Shown here: positions 20,369 to 30,936 of the stretch, piece by piece
Layout: the number at the start of each line of letters is the position of its first letter
Numbering within the stretch: position 1 is the stretch's first letter
Source of the DNA: Diploptera punctata
Taxonomy: Eukaryota > Arthropoda > Insecta > Blattodea > Blaberidae
Assembly (NCBI GenBank): GCA_030220185.1
Contig: JASPKZ010010273.1
Location: forward strand, 1,776,501 to 1,840,500
DNA: 64,000 nucleotides
Direction of reading: 5' to 3'
Position numbers and translations under genes: made by a program
The notes under the pieces: model-generated
The model's input: only the letters and a program-made list of their open reading frames with translations
What the model was told of the DNA's origin: nothing
Databases searched by the model: none

Positions 20369-20757
20369 CTCCACCGCTGTGGTCTCGAGGTAGCGTGCTG
20401 CCTTGTCACGCAGCGGGGTTCGATTCCCGGTCGGGGCAGTTTTTCTGGGTGAACTTTTTATCGGGTTTTTCCCTCACCTGTAAGACAAATGTCAGGAACA
20501 CTTTAAGGCCCAAACGATCCCCGAAATCATATGGCCATCATCATCATCATCCTTATCATTATCATCATAATCATCATCATCATCATCATCACATCCTTAT
20601 CACATTCTTATCATCATCATCCTTCACCGGTGTGGAAAGCAACGGGAAGCTACCACACCTAAAATTCCCTAGTAAAGCTGCAAGCATAGGTAGTATGAAA
20701 ATGCTATGATTACAGTGAAAGACCTGCCTTTCGGGCAGAATTACTATGGATGGATGA
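20369..20757 (+). mobile_element. SINE-A
   Basis: Complete head (TGGTCTCGAGGTAGCG; GGGTTCGATTCCCGG, with a small deletion between), body, expanded (CAT)n run at 20536-20615 and the terminal CAGAATTACTATGGATGG. The (TA)n/(CA)n tract follows immediately. The (CAT)n stretch encodes poly-His in one frame, which is not a gene. Confidence 0.9.
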
Positions 20758-20804
20758 TTATATATATATATATATATATAAATATATATATATACACACA
20801 CACA

Positions 20805-20900
<96 letters not shown>

Positions 20901-20935
20901 ATATATATATATATACACACACAATATAACTATAT
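20758..20935. repeat. Compound microsatellite (TA)n(CA)n(TA)n
   Basis: About 35 bp of TA-rich sequence, about 85 bp of CA repeats with two interruptions, then about 45 bp of TA. It abuts the SINE-A 3' end. ORFs in it are low-complexity shadows. Confidence 0.97.
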
Positions 20936-21076
20936 ATTAATTCATTTTTTAAAGAATAATAGCCTAAGTTACACTTACATATTAAGTTTTTACTGTTATA
21001 AGAGATTTGACGCATAGATTTATTCTTTAAATAACTAGCACGTTTTGAAACTATGGTTAATATTTTGAAATCTAAG

Positions 21077-21080
21077 TCTG

Positions 21081-21137
<57 letters not shown>

Positions 21138-21152
21138 GTCTTTCTCTCTCTC
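21077..21152. repeat. (TC)n microsatellite
   Basis: About 60 bp of perfect CT dinucleotides, followed by an imperfect tail. Confidence 0.97.
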
Positions 21153-21254
21153 TTCTCTCTGGATTAATAAACTTAATAGTTTATATATGTGTTTTCATAG
21201 ACTACTACACCACTATTTTATTATTTGGTATATACAATATTTTAATGTAATTAA

Positions 21255-21510
21255 ATTTCATGTGACAAGAATGGGAAATTAAAGTAGAGCATGGAAACTT
21301 CTTATAGGAAAACCAAAGGGAAAGCGTCCAGTAAGTAGGCCAAGAATGAGGTGAAAGATTAACATTAACCATGATTCGAGGGAAATGGATTATACTGGGA
21401 ATGATTGGAAAACTTAGGCTCAGAATAGGGATGTATGGAGATTTTTTGCTTGCATGACCATGAACCTCCGGGTTCGATATTGTCGGTGAGTTAGTTAATT
21501 AAATATTTTT
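21255..21510 (+). pseudogene. LINE-G 3' tail
   Basis: Starts in the HVARMGN-equivalent codons (CATGTGACAAGAATGGGAAA). It continues through the KPKGKRPVSRPRMR-like block and ends with the ACCTCCGGGTTCGATA and GTGAGTTAGTTA words. It is heavily mutated, with in-frame stops. About 250 bp. Confidence 0.8.
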
Positions 21511-21666
21511 TAAATTTTTTTTAGAAATTGTATCACAATAGTTTATCATTAAGTATTCCAAAGCTTAATATTATAGGGGCCTACTCCCAATCAGTTTTAG
21601 AGCAGTCGATGCATGTATTTTAAAGACATATTTACTATAGGCCTATATATATATATATATATATAT

Positions 21667-22006
21667 CCATCCATAGTAATTCTGACCGAAGGCAGGTCCT
21701 TAGAACTTAGCATTTTCATGCTATGCTTGCAGCTTTACTAGGGAATTGTAGGCGTGGTAGCTTCCCATTGCTTTCCACACCGGTGAAGATGATGATGATT
21801 GTGATGATAAGGATGATGATGATGATGATGATAGTCATATGATTTTGGGGGGCCGTTTGGGCCTTAAAGTTTTCCTGACATTTGTCTTACAGGTGAGGAA
21901 AAACCCCGATAAAAACATCGCCCAGAAAAACTGCCCCGACCGGGGATCGAACACGGGCCCACTGCGTCACAAGGCAGCACGCTACCTAGAGACCACAGCA
22001 GTGGAC
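21667..22006 (-). mobile_element. SINE-A
   Basis: On minus it runs from the tRNA-like head near 22006 to the CCATCCATAGTAATTCTG end at 21667. The end abuts an (AT)n tract (21644-21666). Confidence 0.9.
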
Positions 22007-22060
22007 TATATATATACTGTAATTTCTTATAAGCGTGTTATATGGCTTGTATTATTTGCG

Positions 22061-22370
22061 TCCCGCGCCGTAGCCGAGAGGCGTAGAGCTATGCGACTTG
22101 CGCTTCTTCGCGTCTCCATGGGGGAAGAAATTTGATCATGGAATTTCAACAGTATGGGACCGATGCCTACCCAGAATCATGAGGAATTTGGGTAGCTACA
22201 GTAAATAGCGGCTCCAGATTGAGAAAAACCAGCTATAACGGATGGGGGACCCGACATGCTGACCACATGTCGCACCTACACTGGCAGGATGATCGTCTAC
22301 CTCTGTATAGATATGGGGTCAGCTGGCGGCTGGTAGTCCAAGGGCTTTCTACGCCTGTCGCGTCATGGAG
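22061..22370 (+). mobile_element. SINE-B, best-preserved copy
   Basis: Head TCCCGCGCCGTAGCCGAGAG with box-A-like TAGCCGAGAGGCGTAGAGC. The body has GAGGAATTTGGGTAGCTACA, AGCGGCTCCAGATTGAGAAA, GGGGGACCCGACATGCTGAC and GGCAGGATGATC, ending GTCGCGTCATGGAG. It serves as the reference for the other SINE-B copies. Confidence 0.87.
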
Positions 22371-23009
22371 TTTTTTCATTGTTATTTGCGTTGAAGCTCC
22401 AATTGCCGCCATTGCCTAAGGCTATTTTGGGTTATCGCTGGTTGGATCAGCGTTAGGGAGTGATAACGATAAGTAAGTGTACACCCATTTTTAATAAACG
22501 TTTGGTAATTTTAATATTATTAATATATATTTTTAACATAGATTTTGGAATTTATTGCAATTATTGGTCGTTTAAATTTCATAGCGACGGATAATAATCG
22601 AGGATGTGGTCGATTGTGGGTTATCGCTGACTCTATAAATTCTGGCACTTGCACACTGTTGTTCTATAGGACTTTGAAAATATTTCACGCTAGTTTTTGA
22701 AAGTATTTCATGCTAGTTTAAGTGCAGTTTTTCCAAACCTTTTATTCAGCTTTATGTTTCACCCAAGTATATATTATTGAATGCATTTTTTAATCTGTCG
22801 CTGTTTGAGATTATTTTATTCAATTATTAATGCATTCAGTAAAAAAGTGAGTACTTTAATAGCGGGTGCTTATGTTCTAATGTTTATAGGCTATTATTTT
22901 TTGTATCAGATAATTTTATAATGTTCAAAAATGGGCACAAGTGTCTAGGAAATACAGAGTCTGTAAAAATGAACCTAAATATGAGATAGGCTTAGCCATA
23001 AACTTATTT
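22371..23009. other. Unassigned stretch
   Basis: Contains short local duplications (GGGTTATCGCTG near 22429 and 22618; TTTCACGCTAGTTT and TTTCATGCTAGTTT near 22683 and 22706). No element recognised. Confidence 0.4.
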
Positions 23010-23405
23010 ATCGGCCGCAGTGGGCTAGTAATTATGTTCCTTGCCTCTAGTTCCGAAGGGACGCTGGTTCAAACCCGGCCATGATCGATGGATTTTAAAG
23101 ATGGAAAAATCCAAGGAACAAATCCTTCGAGAGGGACTATAAGCCGTGGGTCCCGAGTCTGAAGATTTTCAGGCTCGTTAAAGAACCGTAAGCCTGAATA
23201 AAATGGCCCCTGTGAAAAATTTAACCGACCTTCACCCATCAAAGTAATATCTTAGTTGCCTATTAGATGTCTCATTGAGACAATGTGCTAACCACGTGTC
23301 ACTCGTTGACATCTATGGGTAAATAAGCGTAATTATATTAAGCTTGGTTAAGAAACTGCCACTGGGGAGCACTCATGTTGCCATGAGAAACGAATGGGGC
23401 ATTGT
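23010..23405 (+). mobile_element. SINE-D
   Basis: Box-A-like CAGTGGGCTAGTAATTATGT and box-B-like GGTTCAAACCCGG. The body has AAAGAACCGTAAGCCTGAAT and GTTGCCTATTAGATGTCTCA, ending GGGGAGCACTCATGTTGCCA. Matches 18072-18461 on the other strand. Confidence 0.83.
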
Positions 23406-23895
23406 CAGTCAGTCAGTCCTAGACTTATTCAACCTGATTAATATTATACTTAGCGGTATTTATTGAATGATAGGCAGGTATTAGGCTATAACATATTTGT
23501 GTAGGAAATGTTGCATCTTGCAGATGTTTAATCTGGGTGTGTACACGTGATGCGAGGTGACCTCTGCATGACCTCACTCTTCTATCTGCAACACAGACGC
23601 TCGCTCCAACAATAATTAGCTTGGTTGACCCCAGATAACCTTTCGACTTAATTTTGGTTGCCTCTCTTTTTTAACTAAACCCGTGCCTTTTTATATAGTT
23701 TACTGTCTTATCAAAGTGTCAAGCACATGTTGTAATTGGATGAAGTCTTTTCCTGGTTCTGACGCACTGACTTTATACTCCTTAAGAGGCGTTGTGTTAA
23801 TACATAAATTAAAAAATAATTAGTCAGTAATTCTTTCACATATATACAATATGTTAAGACAATGAACACTTATATTAATTTTTGTCTTTTTCGAA
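23406..23895. other. Unassigned stretch
   Basis: Nothing recognisable. Confidence 0.4.
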
Positions 23896-25035
23896 GAGAC
23901 AAGCCTCATGAGCTAGTATGAGCTAGTGGCTAGCGTTCCTGACTACAGTTCATGAGGTCCCGGGTTCGATTCCCGGTCAGACCACAGGAATTTTTCTTTA
24001 AAGAGAATTATTCCTGTGGTTACCCATGATCTGGAATTTAGGTTAAGGACTCTCTTGGCGTTTCATTATTATTTATCATCCATCATATCATCGGGGACCA
24101 GCCTCATGGGCTAGTAGTCAGCGTTCCTGACTACAGTTCATGAAGTTCCGGGTTCGATTCCCCGTCAGACCACAGGCATTTTTTTTTAAAGAGAATTATT
24201 CCTGTGATTACCCATGATCTGAAATTTAGGTTAAGGACTCTCCTGGCGTTTCATTATTATTTATCATCCATCATATCATCGGGGACCGCCTCATGGGCTA
24301 GTGGTAAGCGTTTCTGACTACTGTTCATGAGGTCCCGGGTTCGATTCCCAGTCAGACCACAGGAATTTTTCTTTAAAGAGAATTATTCCTGTGATTACCC
24401 ATGATCTGAAATTTTGGTTAAGGACTCTCCTGGCGTTTCATTATTATTTATCATCCATCATATCATCGGGGACCAGCATCATGGGCTAGTGACCAGCGTT
24501 CCTGACTACAGTTCATGAGGTCCCGGGTTCGATTCCCGGTCAGACCACAGGAATTTTTCTTTAAAGAGAATTATTCCTGTGGTTACCCATGATCTGAAAT
24601 TTAGGTTAAGGACTCTCCTGGCGTTTCATTATTATTTATAATCTATCATATCATCGGGGACCAGCATCATGGGCTAGTGGCCAGCGTTCCTGACTACAGT
24701 TCATGAGGTCCCGGGTTCGATTCCCGGTCAGACCACAGGAATTTTTCTTTAAAGAGAATTATTCCTGTGGTTACCCATGATCTGAAATTTAGGTTAAGGA
24801 CTCTCCTGGCGTTTCATTATTATTTATAATCTATCATATCATCGGGGACCAGCATCATGGGCTAGTGGCCAGCGTTCCTGACTACTGTTCATGAGGTCCC
24901 GGGTTCGATTCCCGGTCAGACCACAGGAATTTTTCTTTAAAGAGAATTATTCCTGTGGCTACCCATGATCTGGAATTTAGGTTAAGGACCCTCCTGGCGT
25001 TTCATTATCATTTATCACCCTTCATATCATTAGGG
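23896..25035 (+). repeat. Six tandem 188-bp units with tRNA-like promoters
   Basis: Units start near 23896, 24093, 24281, 24468, 24656 and 24844, so the period is 187-188 bp; the first unit has ~10 extra bp from a duplicated AGCTAGTATG. Each unit has a tRNA-like part, with box-A-like TGGGCTAGTGGYCAGCG and box B GGTTCGATTCC (exact consensus), between GGGGACC and GACCAC. A hairpin AGGAATTTTTCTTTAAAGAG follows, with inverted AATTATTCCTGTG, and then an AT-rich linker. Units 4-6 are nearly identical and units 1-2 are the most diverged. It may be a SINE or tRNA pseudogene amplified as a satellite. Confidence 0.92.
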
Positions 25036-25755
25036 TAACGTAACTCCACCTTCCTGGTGCCCAACCCAAGAAATGGATTACAATTCCGCCAATGCCAGGG
25101 GAGAAAGCCAGAAATGTCATAAAAGAGAACTTGGTGGCATTGCACAAAAAAAAAAATACGAAAGTGAATTATTAATTGCTATTATACTTAAATATGGACC
25201 CTATTCAATTTATCAGATTTATGAATTGCGGCGAACTTTCCTGGCAAATAAAACATTTAAAGAACAGGAAAGCTCCTGGATCGATGGCGTCCAAAACATA
25301 GTCTACAAAATCTCCCCGAAACACCAGTCTGTAGTTATACTACGTCAAATGAAATATTTATTCACTATAGCCTAAATGGGAATTGAATGAATCAAGTCAT
25401 ATCCTTATTAGGCCTAAACATTTAATCGGATTGCATAAGATTTGAAAAAAATTACGTGATAAAACCGAAGGAAATAAATGTAACCAGAATCGGATATGAC
25501 GGTTCTGCTTCATCCGTGATCCACTCCTCTGGATATATCTCTATAACCAAAGGACATCATTATAGCTCTATGTCTCATTCATTTCCGGGTTCCGGTTTCC
25601 TCGCATCAATTACAAATTTGGAACAACTTCCGCATAGAATATCGATCTTATTTATAACATGAATTAATTATCTTTTCCGAGATAATACAATGACGCATTG
25701 TCATTCACTGGATTATTTACTGTAAAGATCTATTTCATTTGTTTATAAATACTAA
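25036..25755. other. Unassigned stretch
   Basis: The 100-codon plus ORF at 25073-25375 and the 68-codon ORF at 25456-25662 have no known motif. I cannot tell chance frames from an old gene fragment. Confidence 0.35.
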
Positions 25756-26037
25756 ATGGCGGGTCAGACCTAGAAGGCCTTTTGCCTGCTAGACTATTGC
25801 TGGCCTCATCTTTTTATGCCAATCACAAATGGACGATCATTCAACCAATTGCCTATATTAATATGTTTTCAGCATTAGGGTTCCATAGCCGTTACAACTG
25901 TTTTCCTCGAAATGGATGTGCTAGGCTATTTATTATGACTATCGAAATTGACAATGCTAAGAGGTCTGCACCTTGGCCAAATTTCCATGAATACATTTCT
26001 TCAGCATGGGCGTTCGAACCAGCGTGCATCCCATAAC
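25756..26037 (-). mobile_element. SINE-B, degenerate
   Basis: Retains the inverted SINE-B end (GGCGGGTCAGACCTAGAAGG, then TGCTGGCCTCAT) and box-B-like GTTCGAACCAGCG near 26011. The middle is heavily mutated. Confidence 0.6.
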
Positions 26038-26048
26038 ATTGTACGAAA

Positions 26049-26301
26049 TGTCTCGTAGAAAGGCGGGACAGGCTCCTAGGTGAAATTTTTTCGGGGTTAT
26101 TCTTCACCTGTAAGACAAATGTCAGGAAGCTTAGGGCCCAAAGGTCCCCGAAAATTACCCGGCCATCATCATCATCCTTATTATTATCATCATCATCATC
26201 CTTCACCGGTGTGGAAAGCAACCTCACCTATAATCCCCTACTAAAGCTGCAAAGCATAGCATGAAACTGCCCTCGGGCAGAATTACTATAGATGGATGGA
26301 A
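26049..26301 (+). mobile_element. SINE-A, 5' region deleted
   Basis: Only a trace of the head (TCTCGTAG) remains, and box B is missing. The body from GGGACAGGCTCCTAGGTGAA to GAATTACTATAGATGGATGG is present. It belongs to the CAGGCTCCTAGG subtype also seen at 28612, 35425, 44640 and 48167. Confidence 0.8.
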
Positions 26302-26514
26302 GGCAGGATACTTAGACTCCTCGGTCACGGTGATGGATGGTTTATGTTTATATTGAGTGTGGTGTGATGTGTGTGCACATCCAAATTTATTTATTTTGTT
26401 CAACATTTATTTTATATTCCAATGAGCTGAATAAGAACTTAGAAAACATTCAGCAAATGATTATAATTCGATGACCATATTTTAAAAGCTTTATGAACTG
26501 GTAAAAGGACTTCA

Positions 26515-26725
26515 AGCCTAAATTAAAATCTCTGATCAAAATTTAATCAACTTTTCCCATCGAAATAATAACTTAGTTGCCTACTAGATGTCTCGTTTAG
26601 GAGATGAGCTAACCACTTGCCACTTGCTGATATCTGTAGGGAAGGAAACATAATTAAAATTAGATTGATTAAGGCACTCTCACAATGGAGCACGCTTGTT
26701 TCACGTTGGGATGTACGTGGGTATA
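26515..26725 (+). mobile_element. SINE-D 3' fragment
   Basis: Shares TTAGTTGCCTACTAGATGTC, GAGCTAACCACTTGCCACTT and GGAGCACGCTTGTTTCACG with the SINE-D at 23010. The tRNA-like head is absent. Confidence 0.7.
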
Positions 26726-26831
26726 GACGAGAGACATTAAAATATTTCGACAACATACTATGGGCCTATGTTATTAAATAAAACATAGACTAAAACATAT
26801 AATTTATATCACTTACATCGGCAATATAGAT

Positions 26832-27864
26832 TGTAAAATATTATATTTTATTAAAGTAGGGTTTCAGAGTAGTGCAGTTATAATTAAAAATGAAAATGGG
26901 GATATGATTACAGATTTCATGAATATGGCCTATTAAATATGTGTAAAAATTACTTTAATCGCCTATATGCATTGTGCGTGAAAACTGAGTATGTGATTGG
27001 CAGATTATACGTATTTGACTGCTGAACAATAACGTTTTTGTTCTCTGATCCCAGGACTTACGACTGAATGTTGACATCATCCCTGTATCATATATCTTAG
27101 TGAGAAATACTTTGGTCATTGAAAGCAAGAGACAGTCAGTAAGATTTATAAACGTCAATCACATACTTAAATCTCACACACTATAAATGTTCACGCAAAA
27201 CAGGAAATTGAAAATTATTCTACAGACAGCACAAATAATTATCACAGAACCAAGCGGATGATAGGTTGAAATGTCGATAAAAATTTAAAGATATACAAAG
27301 TATCAGGTTCAGTTGGGATATCAGAAAAAAAAACTGATAAAATCAGGGGAGGAAGATGGATGGATAAGATGCACTGGTTGGTTTGTATGATATAAAAGTC
27401 TCTCACAAATGAGTGGAAAAAAAATCGACTATCGTAGCAATCTATAAACTATGGATTCGACGCTAATGTCGTTCGTTTTCGATTATTTTTACACCCATCC
27501 CCACAGTAGCTTATAAAGGTTCTAAGTTACATTTTTACAGAGTCTTACTACTTCTCTTATAGCATATTTTCCAGATCATGTATTATATGTGTACTAAGTT
27601 TAGTTGAAATTGTTCCTGGCGTTATACTGATCTGGGCCTATACACATATTCAAATATATGCACACACATGCATGCATATATAGTTAAAGTTTTATATTTT
27701 ATTAAAGTAGGGTCTCAGAATAGAGCAGATAGGCCTATAATTAAAAATGAAAATGAGGATATGATTACGGATTTCATAAATATATTAAATATATGGAAAA
27801 ATTACTTTATTCAGCTATACCTAGTACATGAGAACTAAATATCCGATTGGCAGTATGTGATGAT

Positions 27865-27865
<1 letters not shown>
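26832..27865 (+). repeat. Two ~170-bp direct repeats, 860 bp apart
   Basis: Arms at about 26832-27010 and 27692-27865 share TATATTTTATTAAAGTAGGG, AATTAAAAATGAAAATGRGG and ATATGATTACRGATTTCAT. The sequence between them is unassigned. Either a segmental duplication or two copies of one repeat. Confidence 0.7.

Positions 27866-27871
<6 letters not shown>

Positions 27872-27901
<30 letters not shown>
27872..27901. repeat. (TA)n microsatellite
   Basis: Perfect TA run directly left of PLE-3. Confidence 0.95.
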
Positions 27902-27905
<4 letters not shown>

Positions 27906-27970
27906 TAACAAAGTTTTCTTGGGTTTTCCGCGTCATGGATTCAAGGCCGGTCTCGCCACTGATTCCGACT

Positions 27971-28012
27971 TCCGACGTTTCTGCATGATCCCACATGCCA
28001 TTATCAAGGAAT
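27971..28012 (-). ncRNA. Hammerhead-like motif, PLE-3 left arm
   Basis: On minus: stem I UUCC/GGAA, core UUGAUAA, extra U, stem II GCAUG/CAUGC with loop UGGGAU, then GAAA and CGUC. GAAA is intact, but two core positions (C3, G8) are changed. Confidence 0.5.
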
Positions 28013-28118
28013 GATAATTTCGAGTCACTGGTTTAGGTCTTATATAATCAAACACATAGAGTTTTCACCATGGCCCGTTTCCGAAGCCGTACACTCATCC
28101 AAGTGACTCGAACTTATC

Positions 28119-28162
28119 ATTCCTTGATAATGGCATGTGGGATCATGCCAAAACGTCGGAAT
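28119..28162 (+). ncRNA. Hammerhead-like motif, PLE-3 right arm
   Basis: Stem I AUUCC (28119-28123) pairs with GGAAU (28158-28162), five pairs. The core is UUGAUAA and stem II GGCAUG/CAUGCC is six perfect pairs. AAAA replaces GAAA, then CGUC. The helices are better preserved than the core, so it is probably inactive. Confidence 0.48.
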
Positions 28163-28261
28163 CAGTGGCCAGAGCCGACCTTGAATCCATGACGCGGAAA
28201 ACCCAAGAAAACTTTCTTAATCATACTTACATCCGTGAAAATCTACAATATTATATGTATA

Positions 28262-28578
28262 TATATCTACAATGCTGTTGTCTCGAGGTAGCGTGCTGCC
28301 TTGTCGCGCAGCGAGATCCCCGATCGGGACAGTTTTTCTGGGTGAGGTTTTTATCGGGGTCTTTCCTCATCTGTAAGACAAATGTCAGGAAAACGTTAAG
28401 GCCCAAACAGTCCCCGAAATCATATAGCCATCATCATCATCCTTATCATTATCATCATCATCATCATCCTTCACCGGTATGGAAAGCAACGGGAAGCTAC
28501 CACACCTACAATTCCCTAGTAAAGCTGCAAAGCAAAACATGAAAATCCTATGATTGCAGTGAAAGACCTGCCCTCGGG
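28262..28578 (+). mobile_element. SINE-A
   Basis: Head TGTTGTCTCGAGGTAGCGTG, shortened box B region (GCGAGATCCCCG), body and the GACCTGCCCTCGGGC end. It runs into a (TA)n tract at 28579-28610. Confidence 0.88.
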
Positions 28579-28611
<33 letters not shown>

Positions 28612-28612
<1 letters not shown>

Positions 28613-28918
28613 ATCCATCCATAGTAATTCTGCCCGAGGGCTTTCACTGCAATCATAGCATTTTCATGCTATGCTTTGCAGCTTTACTAGGGAATTAGAA
28701 GTGTGGTAGCTTCCCGTTGCTTTCCACACCAGTGAAGGATGATGATAATGATAAGGTTGGTGAGGATGATGGCCGGATGATTTTCGGGGACCGTTGGGCT
28801 CTAAGCTTCCTAAAATTTGTCTTGCAGGTGAGCGAAAACCCTCACCCAGGAGCCTGTCCCGATCGGGAATCGAACCCGGGTCCGCTGGGTGACGGGACGC
28901 TACCTCCAGCGGTGGAAA
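28612..28918 (-). mobile_element. SINE-A, inverted neighbour
   Basis: Tail-to-tail with the previous SINE-A across ~32 bp of (TA)n. It has the CAGGCTCCTGGG subtype body and a GGTTCGATTCCCG box B on minus. A (TA)n tract also follows its 5' end. Confidence 0.88.
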
Positions 28919-28934
28919 TTTATATATATATATA

Positions 28935-29588
28935 TATGGGAAAGGTGAAATGTTCCATTTATAGGTATTAGGATGCCTTTGGGAAAGCTGAATATTTAAG
29001 GCTGCCAGTTTTACAGAAAATTGGCACGAAACGGGGTGCCTTTACCTACTGAACATGTGACCGTTGAAGACTGAATCGGCCCCAGTACGTCGCCAAAAGA
29101 TTTAGGGGGGAAGCTGCTAATAATTATATTTGTTTTGTGTGCTGTATAAAATTAATATTTTCGGTATCTGTTCATGGATGGGAAGAAAAATTAAGTACCA
29201 CGGTGCATGAAGAAAACGGTAACAATAACCATTAAAGTAGGGAACTTGAAAAACTGTCTTAGAAAATAAATGATTATTACTCTGGATGAAGAGACTGCGT
29301 TAATAATTTTTGGTGTGTGTGTATTTTGCTTCCCCCTGACGTCTACAACTTAATGAATTAGCTAAGGGCTCGCTGTTCTTAATTAAGCCACGGTGTTTGC
29401 AAGATATGAGGGACAGCTCATCCTTCATCCATGCCAAATTATTATCTTCAAGATTAGATAGCAATATAATTAATAAAAATATTCAAAATCATAGTACAGT
29501 TGCTTTCTTTTGTAATTTAATATTCTGCATTTAGTACTGTGATACATGCAGTGCTCATATATTCAAATAAAAGTCTGGAATGATAATA
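28935..29588. other. Unassigned stretch
   Basis: Nothing recognisable. Confidence 0.4.
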
Positions 29589-29591
29589 TAA

Positions 29592-30132
29592 CACTGGTCA
29601 ACGTGATTTTTGTCTCATGAGTACCAATAGTTGTACTTAATACAGTTTTTATCGTGTTTGTAAATGTGTATTCGGAATTCTCCATCACCCAGTTTTTTTT
29701 ATTTCAATTTCAATTGATGGATTTAAATAATTTATTTAATAAACCTAGATATCTTCCCGGAAAATCTTGGCGCAGTGAGCGATGAGCACGGGGAACACTT
29801 TCTTCAGGGGATTTTTAGCTATGGAAAAGAGATATCAAGGCAAATGGAATTCTTATATGCTGGCCGATTATTGTTGGACCATCAAGAGGGATGCTCCACA
29901 GGCGAAATATAGCAGAAAATCGTCATTTCTTACTTTCTAGGTGAGTCCGAATGTTCGAATATTGTGTAGTTATAAATGTAGAAAATATTAAAGTGTTTGA
30001 AATTATAAATACGGAAACCTTGCGTGATGGAGTAAAACCGATATCATATTTGAATTCAGGAGACAAAATACTATCAGATTCACATATTTTTCGTTCTGAG
30101 ACAAAAAACAATTAATTTTTTGTTGCTCAGTG
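29592..30132 (+). mobile_element. CACTG-ended DNA element (CMC-like), copy 2, TSD TAA
   Basis: CACTGGTCAACGTGATTTTTG at the left; the right end, inverted, reads CACTGAGCAACAAAAAATT. TAA flanks both sides (29589-29591, 30133-30135). Within it, ATGGAAAAGAGATATCAAGG begins a remnant reading MEKRYQGKWNSYMLADYCWT. It aligns with copy 1 over its length, so the remnant was present in the parent element. Confidence 0.77.
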
Positions 30133-30139
30133 TAATCAT

Positions 30140-30521
30140 ACATGCTTCTATTAAAAACATACCTTAATAAAACGGTAGATTTTATTTCAATATTTTTAAA
30201 GTTCTGACTTCATCGGGTTGTCATGACGTGTTGTATTGTTGAAAATTAGTTTTTTATTATTTGATGATATTGCAGAATTGCTGTTCACGGTAGTAAGATT
30301 AACCTATGCTGGTAACTCAAAGGAGCAAGCTCGGGCCGAATTTGAAGATTGTAAAATCCAGAACATATCAAAGCTAAGCCCCCACAAATCACACGTAATA
30401 ATTCGCGATGTAAATTTACCATTGTAGTAAAAGCTTAATAGTAATTATAATAATAGGATAATAATTAATAATAATATCAACAATTGGCAGAATAATAAAG
30501 TTTTACTGCAGACAAACCTAC
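30140..30521. other. Unassigned stretch
   Basis: The short ORF 30236-30427 has no recognisable motif. Confidence 0.35.
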
Positions 30522-30533
30522 ACATTAGTATAA

Positions 30534-30916
30534 TTTTTTTTTGCAAATGCCTCAGGTTGCCTTTCGACATTCCTAGTGTTCTCTCCTGGCATGGCGTACT
30601 TGTAACCCGCTTCTGAGGTTGGGGCGCCTGGAAGGCGGGGTTACGTTGCCCCGATGATACGTATGATGGGTGATGATGATGATAATGGTGCGCCAGGAGA
30701 GTCCCTAATCCTAACATTAATCTAAGATGAATATGAATGATAATGGCCATATGATTTCGGGGACCGTTTGGGCCTTAAAGTTTTTCTGACATTTGTCTTC
30801 CAGGTGAGGAAAACCCCGATAAAAACCTCACCCAGAAAAACTGCCCCGACCGGGGATCGAACCCGAGCCCGCTGCGTGACAAGGCAGCACGCTACCTCGA
30901 GACCACAGCGGTGGAT
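30534..30916 (-). mobile_element. SINE-A' (chimeric), second copy
   Basis: Same join as 5349-5733: SINE-A head and centre on minus from 30916, then after the GGCCAT word the alternative tail (ATTAATGTTAGGATTAGGGA, CCCCGCCTTCCAGGCGCCCC). ACATTAGTATAA (30522-30533) and ACATTATTACAA (30917-30928) are a 10/12 target duplication. It has an extra AGTGTTCTCTCCTGGC segment relative to the first copy. Confidence 0.82.
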
Positions 30917-30936
30917 ACATTATTACAAATAATTAT

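Larger units (their letters stand above)
27904..28236. mobile_element. PLE-3: foldback element with two inverted hammerhead-like arms
   Basis: Left arm 27904-28040 and right arm about 28098-28236 are reverse complements over ~130 bp: ATGATTAACAAAGTTTTCTT against AAGAAAACTTTCTTAATCAT at the outside, and TTGATAATGGCATGTGGGAT in both. About 60 bp of unique sequence separates them. No protein is encoded. The inverted, ribozyme-bearing arms resemble the ends of PLE-2 and PLE-4, so I place it with Penelope-derived non-autonomous elements by inference. Confidence 0.7.

Noticed and set aside
23896..25035. CRISPR-like array
   Set aside because: The regular 188-bp period is a tandem repeat of whole units with no short repeat/unique spacer pattern, and the surroundings are animal transposons.
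23896..25035. Cluster of functional tRNA genes
   Set aside because: Box A and box B are good, but I could not fold a convincing acceptor stem and anticodon arm of normal size by eye. Called tRNA-like only.
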